Shown: piece by piece, positions 48,722 to 58,022 of the stretch
How positions within the stretch are numbered: the first letter of the stretch is position 1
Layout: each line of letters begins with the position of its first letter
Source: Actinomadura barringtoniae
GTDB lineage: Bacteria > Actinomycetota > Actinomycetes > Streptosporangiales > Streptosporangiaceae
NCBI RefSeq assembly: GCF_017573505.1
Contig: NZ_JAGEOJ010000002.1
Coordinates: forward strand, 1-64,000
DNA: 64,000 nucleotides
Reading direction: 5' to 3'
Made by a program: the position numbers and the translations under genes
The notes under the pieces: generated by a model
What the model was told of the DNA's origin: nothing
Databases searched by the model: none
The model's input: the letters and a program-made list of their open reading frames with translations, nothing else

Positions 48722-49222
48722 ATGACCAGCGCACAACTTCTCACCGACGCGTTCGAACGCATCCGAGGCGTGGTCCACGGGGCCGTGAAGGGCCTGTCCG
48801 CCGAGGATCTCGCCTACCGGGTCGACGGAACGTCCAACTCGATCGCCTGGCTGGTGTGGCATCTCACCCGCATCCAGGACGACCACATCGCCGACGCCGC
48901 GGGCCTGGACCAGGTCTGGATCGCGGGTGGCTGGGCCGAGCGGTTCGCACTGCCGCTCGACCCGCACGACACCGGGTACGGCCACGACGACGAGCAGGTG
49001 GCCTCGGTACGAGTCGAGTCCGCCGACCTCCTGACGGGCTACCACGACGCGGTGTTCGAGCAGACCGTTCGGTATGTCGGCGGACTGACCGAGGAGGACC
49101 TGCCCCGCGTCGTGGACCGGCGCTGGGACCCGCCCGTCACGCTCGCCGTGCGGCTCGTCAGCGTGGTGTCCGACGACCTCCAGCACGCGGGCCAGGCGTC
49201 CTTCGTCCGGGGCCTCCTCTAG
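48722..49222 (+). CDS. DinB-fold protein (DUF664, mycothiol-dependent group)
   Basis: The gene encodes 166 residues. The four-helix DinB fold is suggested by LTDAFERIRGVVHGAVKGLS, SIAWLVWHLTRIQDDHIAD (His, metal site), and DDLQHAGQASFVRGLL (second conserved His near the C-terminus). The segment ERFALPLDPHDTGYGH is typical of actinobacterial DUF664 proteins, some of which transfer mycothiol. A thiol-transfer or detoxification role is likely from family membership, not proven. It follows the membrane GT by 18 bp and is convergent with the RTX gene. Confidence 0.85.
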   Translation: MTSAQLLTDAFERIRGVVHGAVKGLSAEDLAYRVDGTSNSIAWLVWHLTRIQDDHIADAAGLDQVWIAGGWAERFALPLDPHDTGYGHDDEQVASVRVESADLLTGYHDAVFEQTVRYVGGLTEEDLPRVVDRRWDPPVTLAVRLVSVVSDDLQHAGQASFVRGLL

Positions 49223-49234
49223 CCGGGGACCCGG

Positions 49235-50077
49235 CTACGGGCGGATGACCTCGGTCGTCTCACACGCCACGAAGGTGTCCGGCTTCTCGTTGTCGCCGAA
49301 GAGGCGGATGTCGGACACGCAGTGGTCGGTGCCGGCGCCGCCGTTGATCGTGCCGCCGCCGGGCGCGGTGAGCTGGTCGTCGCCGCCCATGCCCTGGATC
49401 TGGTCGTCGCCGTTGGAGCCGCCGCTGATGACGTTCGGGCCCGCGTTCCCGATCAGCACGTCGTTCGCGGTGGTGCCTTCCAGGTTCTCGACGTCGGAGG
49501 CGATGGTGTCGCGCGCACCGGCCGGTCCGTCGTCGCTGCCGCCGTCGTCGCCGGTCGCGCCGTCCAGGTCGGCGGTGACGCCGACGCTGGTCGCCGCCCC
49601 GCCGTAGGACACCGTGTCGGACCCCGCGCCGCCCTGCATCACGTCGGCGCCGGACTCGCCGACGAGGGTGTCGTCGCCCGAGCCGCCGACCAGCTTGTCG
49701 TTGCCGGTGCCGCCCGCGAGGCGAGACGGCAGGGACGTCGCGTTGGTGATCGTGTCGTTGCCGTCCAGGCCGCGCACCGCGATCGAGAAGGACGTCGAGC
49801 ACTGCGCCTGGTGCGGGGTCACCATCGTGCACCCCGGGCCGGCGGTGAACGTCGCGGTGGGGTCGGTGACCGTCATGCCGGACGCGTTGGTGGCGATGGT
49901 GATCTGGTCGTCCACGCCGACCGGGGCGTCGTACTTGAGCACGCCCGCCGTACGGACTACGCCGGGTTGGCAGTCGCCGTAACAGGGCTTGGCCATCGCG
50001 GGCGCCGCCGCGATGAACGTGGGCACGAACGCCAGTGCCGCCGCGCCTCCGAAGACGCGCATCACACGAGTGGACAT
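49235..50077 (-). CDS. secreted calcium-binding RTX-repeat protein
   Basis: The gene encodes 280 residues. An N-terminal Sec signal (about 1-29, ending APAMAKP) is followed by a small domain with four cysteines. Nonapeptide RTX/hemolysin-type repeats lie at about 115-250: GGTGNDKLVGGSGDDTLVG and related copies GGAGSDTV, GNAGPNVISGG and GMGGDDQL. These fold into calcium-loaded parallel beta-rolls. There is no catalytic domain, so it may be a cell-surface or matrix protein. Similar secreted proteins are common in actinomycetes. It is monocistronic. Function unknown. Confidence 0.85.
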   Translation of the reverse strand: MSTRVMRVFGGAAALAFVPTFIAAAPAMAKPCYGDCQPGVVRTAGVLKYDAPVGVDDQITIATNASGMTVTDPTATFTAGPGCTMVTPHQAQCSTSFSIAVRGLDGNDTITNATSLPSRLAGGTGNDKLVGGSGDDTLVGESGADVMQGGAGSDTVSYGGAATSVGVTADLDGATGDDGGSDDGPAGARDTIASDVENLEGTTANDVLIGNAGPNVISGGSNGDDQIQGMGGDDQLTAPGGGTINGGAGTDHCVSDIRLFGDNEKPDTFVACETTEVIRP

Positions 50078-50150
50078 CTCCCTCTCCTCACACGATCGAT
50101 GCGGGGGAGTTGCATTTCACGTCACACCACGACGGCGGGAGGCGGCCGGT

Positions 50151-50975
50151 TCAGCGCGCGATCCACTCCAGTACGGAAGCCGCGTTGCGGAGGACCGAAA
50201 TATGGCCGTCGCCCGGAGCGACGCGGAGCTCGGCCGACCGGCAGCGCTCGGCGAGCCAGCGGCCGTGCGCGACGGGCGCGATCCGGTCGGCGTCGCCGTG
50301 CAGGATCAGGACCGGCGCGGTCACCTGAGCGGGGTCGAATCCCCACGGGGCGACGTAGGCGAGGTCGTCGGCGATCAGCCCGCCCGGACCGGCCTCGATG
50401 GCGGGCCCGACGACCGAGTCGAACCAGGACCACTCCCCCTTCAGCGCGGCGTGGTCCTCGGGCGTGAACATCTCCGGGTCGAACTCGGCGGCGGCCTCGT
50501 GCCGTTCCTTGGCCTCGCGTCCCTGTGCGGCGGCGCGCAGGGACGCCTCGCCGGCGGGCGCCATGCCCGCGAACCAGTCGAGGCCGTCGGCGTCGTAGGG
50601 GGCCAGGCCCGACATGCTGAGCACGGCCGACACGCGGCCGGGCATCAATGCGCCGCACGCGAGCGCGTGCGGGCCCCCGCCCGAATGGCCCATGACCGCG
50701 AACCGTTCGATGCCCAGCGCGTCGGCGACCGCGGCGGTGCAGGCGGCCGCGGACGCCACGTCCCGGCCCGGGCAGGGGGTCGAGCTCCCGTACCCGGGCC
50801 GGTCGAAGGAGACCCAGCGGACGCCGAGCCGGTCCGCCGCGGGGAACAGCGGCGCGGGCGGCGCGCCGAGGTTCGGCGTGCCGTGGTGCCAGAGGACGAC
50901 CGTCCGCCCCTCGCCCCCGGAGTCGTAGACGTGCAGCGTGCGCCCGTCGGCGAGGACGAGGTCGGTTTCGATCAT
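50151..50975 (-). CDS. alpha/beta hydrolase
   Basis: The gene encodes 274 residues. The nucleophile elbow is GHSGGGP (about residue 103), the acid is in LHGDADRIAP and the His in GDGHISV. HHGTPNLG is the oxyanion motif. It lacks a signal peptide. It starts 4 bp after the stop of the bicovalent-FAD oxidase gene, so it is the third gene of the regulator-oxidase-hydrolase operon. It may process the oxidase product, for example as lactonase or esterase; this is inference. The substrate cannot be read from the sequence. Confidence 0.87.
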   Translation of the reverse strand: MIETDLVLADGRTLHVYDSGGEGRTVVLWHHGTPNLGAPPAPLFPAADRLGVRWVSFDRPGYGSSTPCPGRDVASAAACTAAVADALGIERFAVMGHSGGGPHALACGALMPGRVSAVLSMSGLAPYDADGLDWFAGMAPAGEASLRAAAQGREAKERHEAAAEFDPEMFTPEDHAALKGEWSWFDSVVGPAIEAGPGGLIADDLAYVAPWGFDPAQVTAPVLILHGDADRIAPVAHGRWLAERCRSAELRVAPGDGHISVLRNAASVLEWIAR

Positions 50976-50979
50976 CCGC

Positions 50980-52386
50980 TCACCGTAGCGGCGGAATGTT
51001 CTGGTTGATGTGGAAGGTGTTGTCGGGGTCGTAGTGGCCCTTGACCCTGGTGAGCCGGTCGTAGTTGTGCCGGTAGGACGCCTTGACGCGCTCCTGGCCC
51101 TCCTCCATGAGGAAGTTCACGTACGCGCCGCCGGCCGACATCGGGTGCAGCGCGTCCCAGTAGGCGCGCGCCCAGTCGGAGATGAGGCCGGCGTTGGCCG
51201 GGTCGGGGTCGACGCCGACGATGATGCCCGCCCAGCCGCCGTCCCGGTAGGCGAACGCGGTGCCGTCCGCGGGCACGCGGGCGGCGGCGCCGTCGATCGG
51301 GTAGAGGTGCATCGTGGAGTGCCCGGTCGGCAGCTGCTCGCCGAACTTCAGGTGCACGTCGATCGAGGCGTCGGAGATCTCGTTGAAGAAGTCCGCCCGC
51401 CAGTACCACTGGAGCCCCGCCGGGTAGAGGCCGTCGAACGCGCTCTGCAGCATCGTGAACGGCATCTCGTGCAGCCCCATGAGCAGCGGCGAGCCGAACG
51501 TCTTGACCGGCTCCAGGATGCGGTCGGCCTGGTCGTGCGCCCCGGTGTAGCACCACACGATGACACTGGCCTTGCGTCCCCACAGCTCCTCGGGGAACGG
51601 CGGCGCGGGCGGCACGGTGATCAGCCCGAACCAGCCGCTCAGCTCCTCGGGCAGCGTCGGCAGCAGCTCGCGGTACCAGCGCAGCACGTCGGGGGTGTCG
51701 GCCAGGTCATAGATGACCGGGCCGCCGATGATGACGCCGTTCTCCCCGATGTCGTGGCAGCGGAAGGTGAACGAGGTGACCGCGCCGAAGTTGCCGCCGC
51801 CGCCCCGCAGCGCCCAGAACAGGTCGCCGTGGGAGGTCTCGCTCGCGGTGACGAACGAGCCGTCGGCGAGCACCACGTCGGCGGACAGCAGGTTGTCGAC
51901 GGTGAGGCCGAAGCGGCGCGACAGGTAGCCGATGCCGCCGCCCAGCGTCAGCCCGGCCACGCCGGTCGAGGACAGGAAGCCCGACGGGGTGGCCATGCCG
52001 AACCCGACGGTCGCGTGGTCGACGTCGCCCCACGTACAGCCGGCGTCGACGCGGACGGTCCGGGCGACCGGGTCGACGGTGGTGCCGCGCATCTCCGACA
52101 TGTCGATGACCAGCGCGCCGTCGGCGACCCCGAGGCCGGCGGCGTTGTGGCCGCCGCCGCGTACCGCCAGGTCGATGCCGTGCTCGCGGCCGAACCGCAC
52201 GCAGGCGATGACGTCGACGGTGTCGCGGCAGCGCGCGATCGCGGCGGGACGCTTGTCGATCATGGCGTTGTAGACCGCGCGGGCGTGGTCGTAGGCGAGG
52301 TCTTCGGGCAGGATCAGGTCGCCGCGCAGGGCGGCGGCCAGCGAGTCGTACGGCGCCACGGTCACGCCGTCCGAGGTGGTGCTCAT
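50980..52386 (-). CDS. FAD-dependent oxidase with BBE domain, probably bicovalent flavin
   Basis: The gene encodes 468 residues. ATG 52386 overlaps the stop of the regulator (ATGA), with GGAGGGGG just before it. FAD_binding_4 (about 40-180) contains RGGGHNAAG, with the His of the 8-alpha linkage, and GCTWGDVDHA, with the Cys of the 6-S linkage; both linkages are known in glucooligosaccharide- and berberine-bridge-type enzymes. The BBE region closes with DPDNTFHINQNIPP. Such oxidases act on sugars or alkaloid/antibiotic intermediates. There is no signal peptide. Operon context with a SARP-type activator suggests a specialised pathway, but no biosynthetic cluster follows. Confidence 0.9.
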   Translation of the reverse strand: MSTTSDGVTVAPYDSLAAALRGDLILPEDLAYDHARAVYNAMIDKRPAAIARCRDTVDVIACVRFGREHGIDLAVRGGGHNAAGLGVADGALVIDMSEMRGTTVDPVARTVRVDAGCTWGDVDHATVGFGMATPSGFLSSTGVAGLTLGGGIGYLSRRFGLTVDNLLSADVVLADGSFVTASETSHGDLFWALRGGGGNFGAVTSFTFRCHDIGENGVIIGGPVIYDLADTPDVLRWYRELLPTLPEELSGWFGLITVPPAPPFPEELWGRKASVIVWCYTGAHDQADRILEPVKTFGSPLLMGLHEMPFTMLQSAFDGLYPAGLQWYWRADFFNEISDASIDVHLKFGEQLPTGHSTMHLYPIDGAAARVPADGTAFAYRDGGWAGIIVGVDPDPANAGLISDWARAYWDALHPMSAGGAYVNFLMEEGQERVKASYRHNYDRLTRVKGHYDPDNTFHINQNIPPLR

Positions 52387-55300
52387 GGGTCCCCCTCCAA
52401 GTGCGTCGCCGGGAAATCCCGGGCTTGACGCACGCTAGGAACCGCAGCGTTCGCGGAGCGTTCGCGCATGGAACGACCGCGTTCGGCGAGGTCGCGTTCG
52501 CAGCGCCGCAGCAGCGCGAGGCTGCCGTGCGCCGAGGCCAGCTGCGCGGCCGAACGCAGCCGCGAGACGGCGGAGCCTTCGTCGCCGAGGGCCGCGCGCA
52601 TCCTCAAGGCCTCGGGCAGCCACCACAGGTCCTCGCGCGCCTGGCCGCCCGCCAGCGCGGCGTCAAGGGTCGCCAGCGCGACGTCCGGCAGGCCGTGCCG
52701 GGCAGACAGGTCTGCCAGCAACGACAGCCAGTACGGCATCCGCACCAGCGACCCCTGCTCCCTGAGGTTGCCGATGCCCTGCCGGGCAAGGCGAAGTCCG
52801 TCCTCACCCGAACGGCACCAGCCGTCCAGGATCACCCCCCACTCGCGGTAGTAGGCGAAGTCGTGCCGTTCGCACAGCTCTCGCAGCTCACCGGCCGTCT
52901 CGCGCAGCTCGGGCATCGCGCCGCACATCTGGTACGTGATGGCGCCATAGGCCAGCGCCACGGCCAGGCTGTAGGGATGCCGCAGGGCCCGGGCGTTCCC
53001 GATGGCCTCCCGGCAGGCGGCCAGCGCCTCGTGGTCGTGCCCGAGAAGCCAGTGGGCGTGGGCCGCCCACGCCACGCCCTGCACTTCGGGCCGGACCCCG
53101 ACGCTCAGCGCGAACGCCCCGCCCGTGACGCGGTCGAAGTGCCGCAGCGCCTCCGCGGGCCGCCCCAGGCAGAACGCCGACCCGCCGACGGCGAAGTGGG
53201 CCGTGCCGCTCATCTCCGTCCCCGGATCGACCAGCGCGAGGGCGCGTACGGCCGTGCGGTAGGCCTCGGGCACGCGCCCCTGGACGATCCGCGAGGTCCA
53301 CAGCGCGACCAGGCCGGTGCTCAGCGACTCCTTGCGGTCCAGCGACTCGGCCAGCTCGACCGAACGCTCCAGAGTCCGCTGCAGCTCGGGCGAGGCGAAC
53401 CCATGGCGGGCGTTCAGCGGCGCCGCCATGGCCTCCAGCAGGGCGAGCTCCTCCAGGTCGCGGCCGCTGCCGGGCGGGCGTTCGCGGACGAGGGCGAGGG
53501 CCAGCCGGTTGAGCCGTACGGCCTCGGCGTGGGCGAACAGGCCCGCCGCGACGTCGGCCGCGCGCCGGTAGTAGGCCACCGCGCGGTCGGGACGTCCGCC
53601 GCGCAGGTACTGCTCGGCGAGCTGGGCCGAGACGGTGCCGGTGTCGTCGGCGTGCATCAGCTCCAGGGCCTGCGCGACGCGGCGGTGCAGCAGCCATCGC
53701 TTGGGCGGGCTGACCTGCGCGTACGCCGCGTCCCGCAGCAGGTCGTGGGAGAAGTCGTAGCCGTCACCCAGCTCGTGCACGATCCGGCGGCGCCACAGCT
53801 CGTCGACGGCCTCCACGACGGCCCCGGCCTGCAGGTCGCTCGCCTCGGTCAGCAGGTCCAGGGAGAAGTCGGTGCCGACGGCCGCCGCGAGACCGGCGAC
53901 GTCGCGGGCGGGCGCGGTCGCCGCCTGCAGCCGTACGCGCAGCACCGAGGCCAGGTCGCCGCCGGGACCCGGCCGGGCGCCGCCGCGCACCGCCTCGATG
54001 ACGTACAGCGGGAACCCGCCGGTCGCCGCCTGGAGCAGGTCCGCGTCGTCCGCGCTGAGCGGGCGCCCGCGGATCGCCTCGGCCAGCTCGGCCGCGTCGC
54101 CGGCCTCCAGCGGGCTGAGGCGCAGCTCGGTGAGCAGCCCGGCGGCCCGCATCCGCGCGGTCCAGCCGGCCAGGTCGGCGTCCTCATCGCCGTCGTCGTC
54201 GCGGAGGGTTCCGGCGACCATGAGGCGGGCGCCGGGGTCCAGCCGCAGGCAGAACGTGACGAACGCCAGCGTCTCCAGGTCGCACCACTGCAGGTTGTCC
54301 AGGACCAGCAGCACCGGCCGCCCGACCCCGATCAGCGCCCGCGCCAGCCCCTCGAAGAACCGGTGCCGCTGCCAGGGGTCCTCCATCGCGTCGTCCGGCC
54401 CGCTCTCGGCCGCGTGCACCGACGGCGCCGACCGGGCCGACCGGGCCGACGGCACCAAGCGGTCGACCTCGGCGCGCCAGGCCGCGTCCAGCCGCGGAAC
54501 GCCCGCCTGAACGGCCGGGTCGCGCATCCAGTCGGCCACCGGGGCGAGCGCGAGCCGTCCCGAGGCCCCGAAGCACTGGCTGACCGCGACCACCGCGCCG
54601 TCCCGCCGCGCCGTCTCGGCCAGCTCGTTCACCAGCCGGGTCTTGCCGACGCCGGCGCCGCCCCACACCAGCGCGAAGCCCGGCCGTCCGTCGGCGGCGG
54701 CCCTCCAGACGTCCTCCAGCGCGCCCAGCTCCGCCAGCCTGCCGACGAGCCGGTGCGCGGCGAACCCCGACCGCCGGGCCGCGGGCCCCTCGGCGCGGGC
54801 CATCAGGCGCTGGAACAGCCGCCGCGTCGCAGGGTCCGGGAGAACCCCGAGCTCGCGTTCCAGGACCGAGGCGCAGTGGTGGTAGGTGGTGACGGCGCCC
54901 GCGCGGTCGCCCAGGTCGGCAAGGACCTGCATCAGCGTGCGGTAGCCGACCTCCTCCAGCGGCTGGAGGCGGACCCGGCGGCGCGCGGAGGCCACGGCTC
55001 CGGTCAGATCGCCGGTACGCGCCCGCGCGGCGGTGGCCAGGTCGCACATCTCCACGCACTGGCGCTGGAGCTCGGCCCTGGCCTCCAGCAGCCAGTCGTC
55101 GTAGAGGCCGGGCAGCAGCTCGCCCTTGTAGAGGTCGATCGCGGCCGTGGCGTGGATCAGGGCCTGCTCGCCGTCGCCGGTCGCCATCGCGTCCAGCGCG
55201 GCGCCGCGTTCGACGTCGAAGGCACGCGCGTCCACGTGGCACGTCGGGCTGTCACGCCAGCACAGGTCCCTGGAGGTGACCACCAGGGACGGCTCCTGGC

Positions 55301-55523
55301 CGAGGATCTGGCGCAGGTGGTGAAGCTCCCGGCGCAGGTTGGTCAGCGCCTGCGCGTCGCTGGAGTCCGGCCAGAACAGCCCGGCGATCCGCCGCCGCGC
55401 CTGGGGCGAGCCCTCATGGACGGCCAGCAGCCCAAGGAGGGCGACCGTACGCGGCGACCCCGTCTGGACGCCGGTCCCGTCGTCGCTGATCGTCTGCTCG
55501 CCCAGGAGCGACACATGCAGCAT
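52383..55523 (-). CDS. SARP-type (BTAD) regulator with AAA ATPase and TPR-like domains
   Basis: The gene encodes 1046 residues. N-terminal winged helix (about 1-95), BTAD (about 100-245, with LLPGLYDDWLLEARAELQR and GELGVLPDPATRRLF-like ending), then an AAA/STAND ATPase (about 255-560) with Walker A WGGAGVGKTRLVNE and Walker B VLLVLDNLQWCD, and a C-terminal helical repeat region (about 600-1046) of TPR character. This is the AfsR/large-SARP architecture, which activates neighbouring metabolic genes after ATP and ligand control. It is translationally coupled to the FAD oxidase. The ribosome site AGGAGG lies 10 nt before ATG 55523. Confidence 0.9.
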   Translation of the reverse strand: MLHVSLLGEQTISDDGTGVQTGSPRTVALLGLLAVHEGSPQARRRIAGLFWPDSSDAQALTNLRRELHHLRQILGQEPSLVVTSRDLCWRDSPTCHVDARAFDVERGAALDAMATGDGEQALIHATAAIDLYKGELLPGLYDDWLLEARAELQRQCVEMCDLATAARARTGDLTGAVASARRRVRLQPLEEVGYRTLMQVLADLGDRAGAVTTYHHCASVLERELGVLPDPATRRLFQRLMARAEGPAARRSGFAAHRLVGRLAELGALEDVWRAAADGRPGFALVWGGAGVGKTRLVNELAETARRDGAVVAVSQCFGASGRLALAPVADWMRDPAVQAGVPRLDAAWRAEVDRLVPSARSARSAPSVHAAESGPDDAMEDPWQRHRFFEGLARALIGVGRPVLLVLDNLQWCDLETLAFVTFCLRLDPGARLMVAGTLRDDDGDEDADLAGWTARMRAAGLLTELRLSPLEAGDAAELAEAIRGRPLSADDADLLQAATGGFPLYVIEAVRGGARPGPGGDLASVLRVRLQAATAPARDVAGLAAAVGTDFSLDLLTEASDLQAGAVVEAVDELWRRRIVHELGDGYDFSHDLLRDAAYAQVSPPKRWLLHRRVAQALELMHADDTGTVSAQLAEQYLRGGRPDRAVAYYRRAADVAAGLFAHAEAVRLNRLALALVRERPPGSGRDLEELALLEAMAAPLNARHGFASPELQRTLERSVELAESLDRKESLSTGLVALWTSRIVQGRVPEAYRTAVRALALVDPGTEMSGTAHFAVGGSAFCLGRPAEALRHFDRVTGGAFALSVGVRPEVQGVAWAAHAHWLLGHDHEALAACREAIGNARALRHPYSLAVALAYGAITYQMCGAMPELRETAGELRELCERHDFAYYREWGVILDGWCRSGEDGLRLARQGIGNLREQGSLVRMPYWLSLLADLSARHGLPDVALATLDAALAGGQAREDLWWLPEALRMRAALGDEGSAVSRLRSAAQLASAHGSLALLRRCERDLAERGRSMRERSANAAVPSVRQARDFPATHLEGDP

Positions 55524-55630
55524 GTCGACATGGCCTCCTGCCCCACCTCAGGTTAGACCGGGCGGGGCCGAAGGCCGTGCCGAACGTCAGGCCGTGCCGA
55601 ACGTCCTTGCCGCAACCGCGCCACAACCGC

Positions 55631-56725
55631 TTAGAAGCGGGTGACGAGCGCGATCCGGTCGTGGTCGACCAGGAAGCCGTCGGACACGAACGTGACCTCG
55701 CCGCCGTACTCCAGCGCGGTCTCGATGATGTTGTCGACCACGTCGTCCACCACGTCGGCGCCCTTCAGCGCGCCGAGCGGCCCCTCGACCGGGACCAGTT
55801 CGCCGTCGGTCTTGACCGCCGGGGCGTAGTAGCCGCGCTCGACCACCAGGTGCTCGCCGCGGCCCTCCTCGACCAGGGTCATGACCTCGGTGACGCCGGA
55901 GGCGTAGCGCTGGATGCTGCGGGCCGCCTCCAGCTCGGTGAGCACGGCGACCTCGCGGAAGTCCTCGTAGGCGTGCAGGACCGGCCGGGCCAGCTCGGCG
56001 AGCTGGGGCCCGGTGGCGCCCTCGTAGCTGCCGTCGACGCGGCCCGCGACGGTGACGCCGTTCCCGGCGACCTCGTCGAAGATGGCCTGGTGGCGGGTGA
56101 CGCCCGCGACGATCACGGGCCGCCGGTCGCGCTTCAGCACGGTGGTGAGGGCGTCCACGACCTCGCGCATCAGCTGCCGGTGCTGCTCGTCGCCGTGGCG
56201 GGCGCCACGCGCCGAGGACCGGGGCGTGCGCTCGTCCTCGTGGGCGGCGGGCTCGATCGGGAAGCCGCCGCGCGAGATCTCGGTCAGCTCCTCGCCGTGG
56301 CCGTCCCACAGGCGCGTGGACAGGTCGGAGATCGACAGCAGCCAGTAGCGGGACGTGCGGGTGTAGGCGGCGACCAGGTCGCGGGTGGCGAACGTGGTGT
56401 CGACGATCACCCGTTCGTCGATGTGCTGGTCCACCATGAAGGCGTGGTGTTCGCCGTCGGGCGCCGCGAACAGGACCAGTCCGTCCTCGGCGTGCCGGAG
56501 GTCGACCTCCTGCGCGGCCCGTTCGAGGCCGCGCACGACCTCGTCCACGGCGGCGGGCGCGACCCGGGTGTCCTCGCGCAGCCGCTTGCGCACCTCGGCG
56601 AGCAGGTTCCGCAGCCGGATGGGGTCCTGCTTGTTCTCCGGGGCGCGGCGGAAGGTCGGCATCAGCACCGAGACCGCCGGGAAGGTGCGCGGCTTGCGCA
56701 GTTCGGACAGAGTGACGGCGTCCAT
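55631..56725 (-). CDS. BaeRF-type protein (bacterial/archaeal eRF1-like)
   Basis: The gene encodes 364 residues from ATG 56725; the ORF continues antisense upstream without conservation. It begins VTLSELRKPRTFPAVSVLMPT and has the three-part structure of actinobacterial BaeRF proteins; the third domain (about 220-364) resembles eRF1 domain 3, with VIVAGVTRHQAIFDE and EYGGEVTFVSDGFLVDHDRI. Archaeal-type release-factor relatives in bacteria are proposed to act on ribosomes or their hibernation; this is not tested. A GGQ motif is not present. It stands alone, divergent from htrA. Confidence 0.8.
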   Translation of the reverse strand: MDAVTLSELRKPRTFPAVSVLMPTFRRAPENKQDPIRLRNLLAEVRKRLREDTRVAPAAVDEVVRGLERAAQEVDLRHAEDGLVLFAAPDGEHHAFMVDQHIDERVIVDTTFATRDLVAAYTRTSRYWLLSISDLSTRLWDGHGEELTEISRGGFPIEPAAHEDERTPRSSARGARHGDEQHRQLMREVVDALTTVLKRDRRPVIVAGVTRHQAIFDEVAGNGVTVAGRVDGSYEGATGPQLAELARPVLHAYEDFREVAVLTELEAARSIQRYASGVTEVMTLVEEGRGEHLVVERGYYAPAVKTDGELVPVEGPLGALKGADVVDDVVDNIIETALEYGGEVTFVSDGFLVDHDRIALVTRF

Positions 56726-56908
56726 GATCCCCCGATCAGTTGGCTTGTCCCTGCAGTCCCATTCATAACGAATCGCAGGTAAACGAGGCGTAAGACGTGA
56801 TTGAGATCGCGGCCTGTTAAAGCCAGAACCAAGATCGTGAACCTCCCGCGCGGCGGGGGATGTGGAGCGCGTCACAGGGGGAGAACCTCCTCGCGGAGGT
56901 GAGCTTCG

Positions 56909-57982
56909 GTGAAGCTGATTCACGGTTCGGTGTACGGTGCGGCGGCCGCCACGGCCGGGATCCTGCTCCTGGCGGGGTGCAGCGGCGGGGGCGACGACAA
57001 GGACGCGACCAAGGCGGCGGCGACGGTGAGCCCGACCGTCGACTCCGGCGGGGCCGCCGCCCAGACCGAACAACAGTTCGAGAAGGTGGTCAACAGCGTG
57101 CTGCCCTCGGTGGTCCAGATCCAGACCGACCAGGGCGAGGGCTCGGGCGTGGTCTACGACGACCAGGGCGACATCGTCACCAACGCCCACGTCGTCGCGG
57201 GCGCCAAGAAGATCGAGGTGACCGCGGCCAGCGGCGGCACGCCGCTCCAGGCGACGCTGGTGGGCGCCTTCAACGCCGACGACATCGCGGTGGTGAAGGT
57301 CTCGGGCGGCAACCTGCGGCCCGCCGCGTTCGGCGACTCCAGCCAGCTGAAGGTCGGCCAGATGGTGCTGGCCATGGGCAACCCGCTCGGCCTGACCGGC
57401 AGCGTGTCCGACGGCATCGTCTCGGCGCTCGGCCGCACGGTCTCCACCAAGCAGGAGGGCGACTTCCCCGGCTCGACGGTCGCCAACGCCGTCCAGACCA
57501 GCGCCGCGATCAACCCGGGCAACAGCGGCGGCGCCCTGGTCAACCTGAACGCCCAGGTCATCGGCATCCCGACCGCCGCGGCCTCCGACCCGCAGATGGG
57601 CGGGGCGGCCGTCGGCATCGGGTTCGCCACGCCGAGCAACACGGTGAAGTCGATCGCGCCGCAGCTGATCCAGACGGGCAAGGTCTCCAACTCCGGCCGC
57701 GCCGCCCTGGGCGTCAGCGTCCGCACGGTCGTGGACCCGAACAGCGGGCAGCAGACCGCGGTCGGCGTCGTCGAGGTCACCAAGGGCGGCCCGGCCGACA
57801 AGGCCGGGATCAAGCCCGACGACCTGATCCTGTCGGTGAACGGCACCCCGACGCCGAACCAGACCGCGCTGTCGGAGACGCTCGCCAAGCAGAAGCCGGG
57901 CGACGTCGCCAAGGTGCAGATCCAGTCGCCGGACGGCTCGAAGAAGACCGTCGACGTGACGCTGGGTCAGCTGCCGGGCTGA
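56909..57982 (+). CDS. HtrA-like serine protease lipoprotein with PDZ domain
   Basis: The gene encodes 357 residues from GTG 56909, with GGAGGTGA 8 nt upstream. The lipobox LLLAGC (Cys about 24) anchors it outside the membrane. The trypsin-like domain (about 55-240) has the triad His in VTNAHVVAG, Asp in NADDIAVVKV and Ser in NPGNSGGAL. The PDZ domain (about 260-350) includes GVVEVTKGGPADKAGIKPDD. It is the S1C/DegP-type quality-control protease of the extracellular face. Here a lipid anchor replaces the usual transmembrane helix. It is monocistronic. Confidence 0.92.
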   Translation: MKLIHGSVYGAAAATAGILLLAGCSGGGDDKDATKAAATVSPTVDSGGAAAQTEQQFEKVVNSVLPSVVQIQTDQGEGSGVVYDDQGDIVTNAHVVAGAKKIEVTAASGGTPLQATLVGAFNADDIAVVKVSGGNLRPAAFGDSSQLKVGQMVLAMGNPLGLTGSVSDGIVSALGRTVSTKQEGDFPGSTVANAVQTSAAINPGNSGGALVNLNAQVIGIPTAAASDPQMGGAAVGIGFATPSNTVKSIAPQLIQTGKVSNSGRAALGVSVRTVVDPNSGQQTAVGVVEVTKGGPADKAGIKPDDLILSVNGTPTPNQTALSETLAKQKPGDVAKVQIQSPDGSKKTVDVTLGQLPG

Positions 57983-57990
57983 TCGGGACG

Positions 57991-58022
57991 CGGTTCGGCG
58001 GTTCGGCGGTTCGGCGGTTCAG
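57991..58022. repeat. 8-bp microsatellite, four copies
   Basis: CGGTTCGG repeats three times perfectly (57991-58014) and a fourth copy reads CGGTTCAG (58015-58022). The last copy contains the TGA stop (58021-58019, minus strand) of the FAD oxidase gene; a G-to-A change there creates the stop. Confidence 0.85.

Noticed and set aside
52401..55556. 1051-codon frame opposite the SARP-type regulator
   Set aside because: It has shadow composition (Gly/Arg/Gln/Val) and lies over a regulator with clear BTAD and Walker motifs.
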